NCBI GenBank assembly: GCA_028277105.1
Contig: JANQHO010000159.1
Location: 1 to 32,570 of the forward strand
DNA length: 32,570 bases
Direction of reading: 5' to 3'
DNA from: Owenweeksia sp.
Lineage (GTDB): Bacteria > Bacteroidota > Bacteroidia > Flavobacteriales > Schleiferiaceae
The first letter of the stretch is position 1; every line of letters begins with the position of its first letter. The position numbers and the translations under genes are program-made. Positions 24,346 through 30,125 of this stretch are shown here, in pieces. The notes beneath the pieces are model-generated. The model made no database searches and was not told the origin of the DNA. It saw only the letters and a list, made by a program, of their open reading frames with translations.

Positions 24346-24387
24346 TTGGTTGTAATCTCTCTACTTATAGTTGTTACCCACAACCAA
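24346..24387. promoter_or_regulatory. Inverted repeat upstream of the HTH-pentapeptide gene
   Basis: TTGGTTGT (24346-24353) and ACAACCAA (24380-24387) are exact complements 26 bases apart, about 80 bases before the gene. It could be an operator for the HTH protein. Confidence 0.35.
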
Positions 24388-24414
24388 TAGTGGTATCCGT
24401 TCAATTCACCATGT

Positions 24415-24535
24415 GCCTAACAGACTTGTATATAGGTAGTAGCGGATTTATTTCAACTTCCTGTTCAGTTAGTAAATACTAACATAAAGGCTCGGGTAAG
24501 CACCTCAATCACCATTACTTATACTTGTTGTTGGT
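24415..24535 (-). repeat. attC-like imperfect inverted repeat (121 bp)
   Basis: Read in gene direction (minus), it begins CCAACAACAAGTATAAG and ends CTTGT..GTTAGGC at 24415-24421, matching the integron R' core GTTRRRY. Internal arms GTATAAGTAATGG and CCGCTACTACCTATATAC are partly complementary with unpaired bases, as in attC. It follows the small membrane gene by about 10 bases. The left core is not a perfect RYYYAAC. Confidence 0.6.
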
Positions 24536-24544
24536 GGTAGTATT

Positions 24545-24895
24545 TTATCTATCTCCCACAAGTACCTTATTCAAATTGCCGTTCTCCTTAAAGATTAGAT
24601 ATAATAAGTAAGGGGCAAAAACTATTATTCCGAAAATCATAGCAAACAATGCAATGAGAATTGATTTTCCCGAGAACTTATTTCGCCAGGAAATCCAAAA
24701 TGCCGATAGAATTAAATAACATTGAAAATCCAAAGCAAATTGTCCCATCCACTTCATTGATAATGCAAATTCTTGTGCTCTGGAAAGAAAATTAAACCCA
24801 TCATTTTTTATTGTAATAATGGTGTATACCAAAAGTCCGATGGTCTGAACAATTAAAAGTGCTTTTAAAAAGTATAGCTTGGGATCCCTTTTCAT
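24545..24895 (-). CDS. Small integral membrane protein
   Basis: A 116-residue protein with about three transmembrane segments (12-30, 55-70, 78-102). The segments SMKWMGQFALDFQCYLILSA, FWISWRNKFSGKS and FAPYLLYLIFKENGN are typical of a small Bacteroidota membrane family whose function is unknown to me. It is 50 bases downstream of a TetR regulator, with an inverted repeat directly before its start, suggesting it is the regulator's target. Confidence 0.7.
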   Translation of the reverse strand: MKRDPKLYFLKALLIVQTIGLLVYTIITIKNDGFNFLSRAQEFALSMKWMGQFALDFQCYLILSAFWISWRNKFSGKSILIALFAMIFGIIVFAPYLLYLIFKENGNLNKVLVGDR

Positions 24896-24896
24896 A

Positions 24897-24921
24897 TTTG
24901 ACCTTTTTAAATCAGGTCAAA
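24897..24921 (-). promoter_or_regulatory. Candidate TetR operator before the membrane protein gene
   Basis: A perfect 8-bp inverted repeat TTTGACCT (24897-24904) and AGGTCAAA (24914-24921) with a 9-base spacer ends one base before the ATG of the membrane gene. Size and symmetry fit a TetR-family operator. Confidence 0.5.
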
Positions 24922-24945
24922 CCTACAGCGGGCTATTGAGAAATT

Positions 24946-25509
24946 TTAGACGCTCCCGTCCATAATAGGAATGGAATTGGTATTCTTGAATAGTTTAACC
25001 ATCTCTCTTATCTTGTCAAGATAGGCGAAAATCCACGTTTCGTTCAACGTCTCATCGGTGATTTGCAAAAAAAAATTCTCGATACTCAACATCAAGACCA
25101 TTTTTGCCAAATAGTTGTTTTCATCCAAACCTATTATTTCTTTCCAAACAGGCAAAAGACCTGGCAATGAAACTTCATTTACTTTTTGAAAACAAGCCTT
25201 GAAATCAGGGTTTTCTCTGTGAAACCTCAATTGGCGGTTAAAAAGCAAATCCCGTTTGTGCTCAACGATAATGTGCGCTAATTCACTTTCATTTTGTGCT
25301 TCCGATTCTTTGCGAGCAATCTCTTTTGCTTGTTCCAAATGAAAATCTAAGAGCCTTTGAGTAAATACCTCCAAATCAGCAAAAAAATGATAGAAGGAGG
25401 ATTTGTTTTTCTGTATTGATTTTGCCAACTTTTCAATACGCAATCCTTGAGGTCCTTCGTTGGCAAAAATTTGGTACCCATATTCTATCCAGATCTGTTC
25501 TTTGTCCAT
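24946..25509 (-). CDS. TetR family transcriptional regulator
   Basis: A 187-residue regulator. The N-terminal HTH (about 8-50) reads YGYQIFANEGPQGLRIEKLA, then KSIQKNKSSFYHFFADLEVF, a good match to TetR DNA-binding regions. The remaining helical part is a ligand-binding domain without recognisable family. It lies 30 bases downstream of the IS481 element, which has probably replaced its original upstream sequence, and 50 bases before the small membrane gene it may control. Confidence 0.88.
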   Translation of the reverse strand: MDKEQIWIEYGYQIFANEGPQGLRIEKLAKSIQKNKSSFYHFFADLEVFTQRLLDFHLEQAKEIARKESEAQNESELAHIIVEHKRDLLFNRQLRFHRENPDFKACFQKVNEVSLPGLLPVWKEIIGLDENNYLAKMVLMLSIENFFLQITDETLNETWIFAYLDKIREMVKLFKNTNSIPIMDGSV

Positions 25510-25538
25510 TTTCTTTTTCTATATGTTCGTTAAGATAG

Positions 25539-26822
25539 ATCCTTTACAGAGTTATAGATTAGGGTTTACACTAGATTGGTTTCTAACCTTACTGATTGTT
25601 CTTTGTTTCTTAATTCATTTTCATTGAAGTATCCTAAAAATACGTTTCTGTAGAAAACACGCCAAATTCCATTACCCATCTCCAGAACTCCGATGTATTT
25701 TCCTTGCAATGAAGCGGATACATATACCCAGTTGTAGGAGCCCCACCTGACAGATCCGTTCTTGGTTACTTTCAAGACTTTCATTTCTGAGTCGTAATCA
25801 AAATTAGGTATTCTTTCAGGAAAAGGACGCGTAGAAAATTCATGTACAAAAGCAGGCGTTTGCATTTCCAGTGCTTCGTGTGGTCTTACATGGTTGTATT
25901 CCTTTACAAAGCGATTTAAACGCCTTTGCTGTGCTCTTAAATCATAAGCTGAAGGTTTGGCGCAAGCAGCCTTTAAATCTCTGTGCATGCGTTCATGTCT
26001 TCCGTTTTGTTCAGGGTGCGAAGGATCAGAATAGACCGGCAAAATACCCAGCTCAATGAACCAATAGGAAAGTCTGGTAAATCGTTGTATGGCGGCTACA
26101 CATCCAAAAGGGCTGCCATTGTCGGTATGGATTTGTTTAGGGCTGCCATATTTTCTAAAAACCCTTTTGAACTCTGATTTTGCCGAGGCCAGGTTTTCTT
26201 TATAGTGTGCTTTTGCTGTAAATACAAACCTGCTTTTTGAGTCTGCAATGGTTAGTGGATGACAGTAGGTTTTATTGCCCATCAAAAACTTGCCCTTGTA
26301 ATCCGCACTCCAGACTTCATTGCACTGCTTTGGGTTAAAAATGGGGTGAATGGGTTTGACTCTACGAAGGCGTTTTTGAGGGCTTACCAAACCATGCTTT
26401 TTGAGAATATTGTGCACGGTCAAAATACTTGGGATCACTTCATCTGAAAAATCGTTATACAACAGTTTGTGGATTTTTTTTGCTCCCCACAACTTGTGTT
26501 TTTCTTTCAGTTCAAGAATGCCTTGTACCACTTTTTGATCGGTGGCATTTGGATGTGTTCCCCTGGGTTTCCTGGACAATTCCCTTAGGCCTTCATAACC
26601 TTTTTTTTCAAACCGGGCTATGATTTTGTACGCTGTTGGCCTTGATATTTCAAAGCTCCTACAAAGTTCTGTGATGGTGTATTTCCCGGTTCGCCATTCA
26701 CAGATAAACTCAATTTTTTGTTCCATTATCGTTGTTTCTTTCCAAGGCATGGCAATCTGAATTTTGCTTCAAATTGCGACTTAAAAAAGTGTAAACGATG
26801 TTTCTATAACTCTGTAAAGGAT
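25539..26822 (-). mobile_element. IS481-type insertion sequence
   Basis: About 1.28 kb. Terminal inverted repeats: left 25539-25572 and right 26788-26822. The outer 20 bases are identical when reversed (ATCCTTTACAGAGTTATAGA), and both arms end inward in GTTTACACT. One transposase gene fills the interior and its stop lies within the left repeat. No target-site duplication is obvious, so the boundaries may be off by a few bases. It separates an attC-like repeat from the TetR gene. Confidence 0.85.
25566..26750 (-). CDS. IS481 family transposase
   Basis: A 394-residue transposase. N-terminal HTH (CRSFEISRPTAYKIIARFEK, about 30-49). The integrase core has the DDE triad D150 (WSADYKG), D210 (HTDNGSPFG) and E247 (HPEQNGRHERMH). 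The C-terminal part (about 320-390) is the usual SH3-like region. It starts with the family-typical MPWKETTIMEQKIEFI and is full length, so it is probably active. Its codons run in the same direction as the surrounding block. Confidence 0.95.
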   Translation of the reverse strand: MPWKETTIMEQKIEFICEWRTGKYTITELCRSFEISRPTAYKIIARFEKKGYEGLRELSRKPRGTHPNATDQKVVQGILELKEKHKLWGAKKIHKLLYNDFSDEVIPSILTVHNILKKHGLVSPQKRLRRVKPIHPIFNPKQCNEVWSADYKGKFLMGNKTYCHPLTIADSKSRFVFTAKAHYKENLASAKSEFKRVFRKYGSPKQIHTDNGSPFGCVAAIQRFTRLSYWFIELGILPVYSDPSHPEQNGRHERMHRDLKAACAKPSAYDLRAQQRRLNRFVKEYNHVRPHEALEMQTPAFVHEFSTRPFPERIPNFDYDSEMKVLKVTKNGSVRWGSYNWVYVSASLQGKYIGVLEMGNGIWRVFYRNVFLGYFNENELRNKEQSVRLETNLV

Positions 26823-26845
26823 GTTTATATATCGTACCCAATTTA

Positions 26846-26972
26846 GCCTAACGTGTTGGCTAAAACTAGTGCGGTCGTTTCAGATTTCCTAAAGAAGGAG
26901 GATTTTCTCTTTCAAAACGTCTCTTTGTCAAACTGTGAGAAATTACCGCATTAGCTTTAGGTGTTGTTGGCC
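26846..26972 (-). repeat. attC-like imperfect inverted repeat (127 bp)
   Basis: In gene direction it starts GGCCAACAACACCTAAAGC and ends AGCCAACACGTTAGGC; the end (26852-26846) matches GTTRRRY. Arms CTAAAACTAGTGCGGT (26860-26875) and ACCGCATTAGCTTTAG (26945-26960) are complementary at 14 of 16 bases. It begins 12 bases after the stop of the gene at 26985. Both ends resemble those of the repeat at 24415-24535. Confidence 0.65.
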
Positions 26973-26984
26973 ATAGTTTTTATT

Positions 26985-28277
26985 TTAATAATCTTCGATT
27001 CCGGTCTCAATTTCGTTGAAATAGGTTCGAGCTAGTTCAATTAAGAGATTCTTTATTGCGTCATCAGGGACATTTGTCTTATAAGCACAAAACTGATCTT
27101 TGCCAGCCTTCTCTATAATGAGGGATACCCCGTCAGTCATTAACAAATAGTCGTAACGTAGATCAGAACAGATTTCTGTGCTGTCAAGCACTCCTGAAAT
27201 ACTTTCAAACTCACGCATGCTTAGGAGACTTTCACCTTCATCCACCATTCCTTCGGGCTGATAACCTCCCATACCAGTACCTACTTTCCATATAATTTCA
27301 CCTCCCGTCTCACTCTTCACGATCCTGATTACAATAGGGTGGTCAAAACTTGGTAGCCAAGTAATTCTGTAGGTTAGTTGGTCAGCATTGGGATAGAGAA
27401 TAGGCTCATTCAAGGAACTCAAATGTTCTGATAAAAAGTCAACGGATCTGTAGGAGGTAAAAAGCATTTCATCGAACAAATCAGTAGATAGGTCATTTTT
27501 CCAATCTTCCTTTAGATATCCAAAATACCATTCAGGAAAGTAGTGGTTATTGTAAAGGTTAGAATCAAGTTCGTATCTGCTTGATATACCCAAATATTCT
27601 TCTATCTGAGCGATTGGAATCTTGGCGATTTGATTATATGGCGAATCTGAATTAGAGAGCACTTTCAAGTATTTTAGCGAGCTATCTGCAGAATGCTGGT
27701 ATACAGGGAGTTTGATTTGACTTCTTATCTTTTTTAATGAGTCAATGGAAATACCAATTTGTTCAGCAGCTCTCTTGTCCCATTCATATTGTGAAGCACT
27801 ATCAATTTTCCACTTCCAAATCGTTGGGGGCTCTTTTCTAAATGGCTTAATAAAGTCGCTGTAATAAGCATTGCTCAAGAAATAGGCTGCATCTGCTTTG
27901 GTTTCCGGAAATTCAAGACACTTAAGAAGTACTCGGAAATAATAAAAATCGTAAATACTATCTTTTGGAGCCATATGCCTGAGACCATAGGAAAGCGATA
28001 ACACTACTTCTGGGTTAGGCTTGGGAAATGCCAAAATTGAATCAATGTAAGAGTATGCCCTTTGATATTCGTCCAAGAGCACATACGATTTTACTATATA
28101 TTCATGTGCTCTCGGATTTAGCGAATCTATTTCAAGTATTCTTCGAGCTGTTGGAATTCTTTCACCATCCTTTTCACCACTTGACATCCAACGAAGACTG
28201 TCAATTTTTGCATCAAGATTTTGTGCCCATAATCCATTAACTGTCAAACAAAGAAAGGTTATTAGTAGATTTCTCAT
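26985..28277 (-). CDS. Secreted protein of unknown function, TPR-like N-terminal part
   Basis: About 430 residues from the ATG at 28277, chosen because it begins a signal peptide (MRNLLITFLCLTVNGLWA|Q); the frame is open further upstream but those codons belong to the repeat and the preceding gene. Residues about 40-110 look like TPR helices (ARRILEIDSLNPRAHEYIVK, then YQRAYSYIDSIL). The C-terminal half is unrecognised, with WKVGTGMGGYQPEGMVDEGE near 340. The start overlaps the stop of the upstream membrane gene (ATGA). It sits between a half-repeat and a full attC-like repeat, as a single cassette would. Confidence 0.7.
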   Translation of the reverse strand: MRNLLITFLCLTVNGLWAQNLDAKIDSLRWMSSGEKDGERIPTARRILEIDSLNPRAHEYIVKSYVLLDEYQRAYSYIDSILAFPKPNPEVVLSLSYGLRHMAPKDSIYDFYYFRVLLKCLEFPETKADAAYFLSNAYYSDFIKPFRKEPPTIWKWKIDSASQYEWDKRAAEQIGISIDSLKKIRSQIKLPVYQHSADSSLKYLKVLSNSDSPYNQIAKIPIAQIEEYLGISSRYELDSNLYNNHYFPEWYFGYLKEDWKNDLSTDLFDEMLFTSYRSVDFLSEHLSSLNEPILYPNADQLTYRITWLPSFDHPIVIRIVKSETGGEIIWKVGTGMGGYQPEGMVDEGESLLSMREFESISGVLDSTEICSDLRYDYLLMTDGVSLIIEKAGKDQFCAYKTNVPDDAIKNLLIELARTYFNEIETGIEDY

Positions 28278-28786
28278 TTCAAATTGTGGCCAACGTAGGC
28301 GTGTATGGCACGTGCCGTTTTTATTTTTATCAAATTCTTTTTTAAGTCTAATCTCAATAGGATTCCACCAAGCAGTCCGTGAATCAGTCCTATGCCGCCA
28401 TAAATCCAAAGTTGGTAAATCGTATATCCTGCTATTGATTCCAAGACTTTTTCTTGTCCACTTTCAAAAGTTGCAATCAGCCCCATTACCATGGCTTTTG
28501 CGTAGAGAACCAATATCCACGTCAAAAAGATAATGAGCACCGAAAAAGAGTAAATATTCTTTTCAGTTCTCTGAAGTCGAACATTAATTCTCCAAGCAAA
28601 CAAAAATCCAACAAGAGGAATCGAAAGTATAGTCACCATCCATTGTATTAAATCTTGCTCAATCGTATACCATCTTGGAATTTCTTCGATAATCCATGCC
28701 CCAATGGTTATAGCAAGTAGTCCAATTAGGTAATGTTTGAATATTATTCCAGTAGTGATTTTCAAGATTGGTCGTTTAAATGGCAC
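28274..28786 (-). CDS. Four-helix membrane protein of unknown function
   Basis: 170 residues starting at GTG, which lies inside the upstream repeat; no better start is seen. Hydrophobic segments at about 17-33, 47-64, 80-103 and 118-144 indicate an inner-membrane protein. The last residues (ARAIHAYVGHNLK) are read from the half-repeat at 28283-28313, so the gene's end may have been changed by recombination. Stop and next start share ATGA. No family recognised. Confidence 0.6.
   Translation of the reverse strand: MPFKRPILKITTGIIFKHYLIGLLAITIGAWIIEEIPRWYTIEQDLIQWMVTILSIPLVGFLFAWRINVRLQRTEKNIYSFSVLIIFLTWILVLYAKAMVMGLIATFESGQEKVLESIAGYTIYQLWIYGGIGLIHGLLGGILLRLDLKKNLIKIKTARAIHAYVGHNLK
28283..28313 (-). 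repeat. Half of a TGTATGGCACGT-type repeat inside a reading frame
   Basis: In gene direction it reads ACGTGCCATACACGCCTACG then TTGGCCA, close to the right half of the repeat at 28786-28846. The left half is absent. It codes for the C-terminus of the membrane protein. Confidence 0.65.
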
Positions 28787-28846
28787 ATAACGGTAGCGTG
28801 TATGGCACGTACCCCGCAGGGTATGTGCTATACATAATGTTGTAGC
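28786..28846 (-). repeat. Full TGTATGGCACGT-type hairpin repeat (61 bp)
   Basis: TGTATGGCACGTACCC and GGGTATGTGCTATACA are complementary at 13 of 16 positions around a four-base tip; outer parts CGGTAGC and GTTGTAGC continue the symmetry weakly. It abuts the TAG stop of the upstream gene and contains the GTG start of the downstream one. Confidence 0.75.
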
Positions 28847-29451
28847 TAGTTTTTTATTTCTTTTCCATTAAAGTCAATTTCGTACTCGTCTGAGTTGAAG
28901 TCCAACAGTTTTATTGAGTTCTCAGTAATTTCTATTTCAGGGCGGCCTTCCATATTCACCCAAATGTCAGCCGCAGAAAAAGTCCATTTTACATTTCCTG
29001 TCTTATCAATTCTGTGAATTCCCACTTCTCCGCGAAGCAGATAATCATGCTCCAGATCGTAAAATTCAAAGACTTCCGCTGTATCAGGTTCAAGCTTCCA
29101 GTTCAAGCTTATATTGTTTAAGTCAACAGAAATGAAATGGAGTCCTAAGCTTAAGATCAAATTGTCTTTATCAATTTTAACGGACTGCCCTTCTGCTTCA
29201 CGCTCTTTCTCGTGCAGGTAAGTTCCACCTTGAATTCCCGTTACAATACAAGTCCGTTTATGGTGTTCGTCCGAAACATCAACCTTCAGTGTTGAATCCC
29301 ATTCTCCCTTTTCTGATAATTCCATTGCGGTATCAGATTCGTCCGTATTAACCGTTTTTACCGGTGAATTCCAACTTTCATAGTTTAAAGTGACAGTCCA
29401 CTTGCCCGATGAAATTGTTAGAGCTTGTATGTCGAAGGAAGTTTTGGGCAT
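28846..29451 (-). CDS. Hypothetical protein, beta-rich
   Basis: A 201-residue soluble, acidic protein with no signal peptide. It is dominated by beta-strand-like stretches; DKTGNVKWTFSAADIWVNME near 150-170 is the most distinctive, and resembles PQQ/WD-like repeat phrases, but no family is assigned. It begins 32 bases after the gene at 29484-29927, with only the left half of a repeat between. It may be an immunity-type or other orphan cassette gene; this is speculation. Confidence 0.6.
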   Translation of the reverse strand: MPKTSFDIQALTISSGKWTVTLNYESWNSPVKTVNTDESDTAMELSEKGEWDSTLKVDVSDEHHKRTCIVTGIQGGTYLHEKEREAEGQSVKIDKDNLILSLGLHFISVDLNNISLNWKLEPDTAEVFEFYDLEHDYLLRGEVGIHRIDKTGNVKWTFSAADIWVNMEGRPEIEITENSIKLLDFNSDEYEIDFNGKEIKN

Positions 29452-29462
29452 TTTTCAGATCA

Positions 29463-29480
29463 GCTATTGTTGGCAGCAGC
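29463..29480 (-). repeat. Left half of an attC-like repeat
   Basis: In gene direction it reads GCTGCTGCCAACAATAGC, resembling the left ends GGCCAACAACACC and CACCAACAACAAG of the two long repeats. No right half follows. Confidence 0.4.
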
Positions 29481-29483
29481 TTT

Positions 29484-29927
29484 TTATGTATATGTTTCTC
29501 CTTCGTATGGTGTCCACAAATAACCTTTTTTGAAAGTTTTCATTTTTCTTTTTCCCGCGATCCGCTCATACAGTTCTTTCTGAATAACAAAACCTTTGAA
29601 TTTTAAATAAAACTCCGGATCTTCAAGGAGTTCTTCCAAAAATACCAAACCATCAACTTCAACTCCCGTTATGGCATACCGGAAATCAGGAGACTCTTTT
29701 AACAATTCATAAAACTCAAACCCGATCGCTGTCATTTCATCAGCATCACTTTGAGAAGTTATTCCCGAAAGACTTATGCCGTCAACAGTTACCACTCCGC
29801 TGTCGTATGCACAAACGGTGTATTTTTTATTGTTTGTAGCTATTATCCGTCCTCCAAAGTATTCTTTTACAGCTTCTCTGTCTGCTTTTGTCTCAGTCTC
29901 AATCCACATGGAAAAAACCCAGGCCAT
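29484..29927 (-). CDS. Hypothetical protein
   Basis: A 147-residue soluble acidic protein with no signal peptide and no recognised domain. Visible segments: TKADREAVKEYFGGRIIAT near the start, ISLSGITSQSDADEMTAIGF in the middle and a basic stretch IAGKRKMKTFKKGYLW near the end. It is the first gene of the accessory block after the modification gene, 32 bases before another orphan gene. Confidence 0.6.
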   Translation of the reverse strand: MAWVFSMWIETETKADREAVKEYFGGRIIATNNKKYTVCAYDSGVVTVDGISLSGITSQSDADEMTAIGFEFYELLKESPDFRYAITGVEVDGLVFLEELLEDPEFYLKFKGFVIQKELYERIAGKRKMKTFKKGYLWTPYEGETYT

Positions 29928-29945
29928 TTATCGTTTTTTTTAATT

Positions 29946-29965
29946 GCTGCCAGCGTAGGTATAAG
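29946..29965 (-). repeat. Degenerate right-half repeat
   Basis: In gene direction CTTATACCTACGCTGGCAGC aligns with ATACACGCCTACGTTGGCCA at 28285-28304. It lies 18 bases before the start of the gene at 29927. Confidence 0.35.
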
Positions 29966-30045
29966 CTACGGTAGATAAGGGTGGGGCGGCCACAGGTTAC
30001 GGTGGCTTTTAGCGGATAAAAATAACAAACAGAATGATTTTGTGG

Positions 30046-30071
30046 CTTGCCCGGAACAGCCAACCGGCAAG
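30046..30071 (-). terminator. GC-rich hairpin after the modification-specificity gene
   Basis: CTTGCCCGG (30046-30054) and CCGGCAAG (30064-30071) pair with one bulged C. It is about 55 bases after the stop. No T run follows directly, so it may be a weak terminator. Confidence 0.35.
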
Positions 30072-30097
30072 GGCGGGCTTGAAGGCTCTCTTTTTGG

Positions 30098-30113
30098 TAT
30101 AGTGCTGTACTTT
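30098..30113 (+). repeat. Right copy of the 16-bp direct repeat
   Basis: TATAGTGCTGTACTTT, identical to 20400-20415 and in the same orientation. It lies 13 bases beyond the end of the modification-specificity gene. Confidence 0.7.
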
Positions 30114-30125
30114 GGGTTTAGGGGT

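Noticed and set aside
25525..26835. Target-site duplication for the IS481 element
   Set aside because: The flanks (AAGATAG and GTTTATA) do not match, so none is claimed.
28278..28409. 44-residue N-terminal extension of the gene at 26985
   Set aside because: It overlaps another gene and the repeat, and would hide the signal peptide that starts at the ATG at 28277.
20581..29927. CRISPR array or prophage as an explanation of the repeat-rich block
   Set aside because: The repeats are few, irregularly spaced by whole genes and imperfect hairpins; no cas, structural or phage integrase genes are seen.
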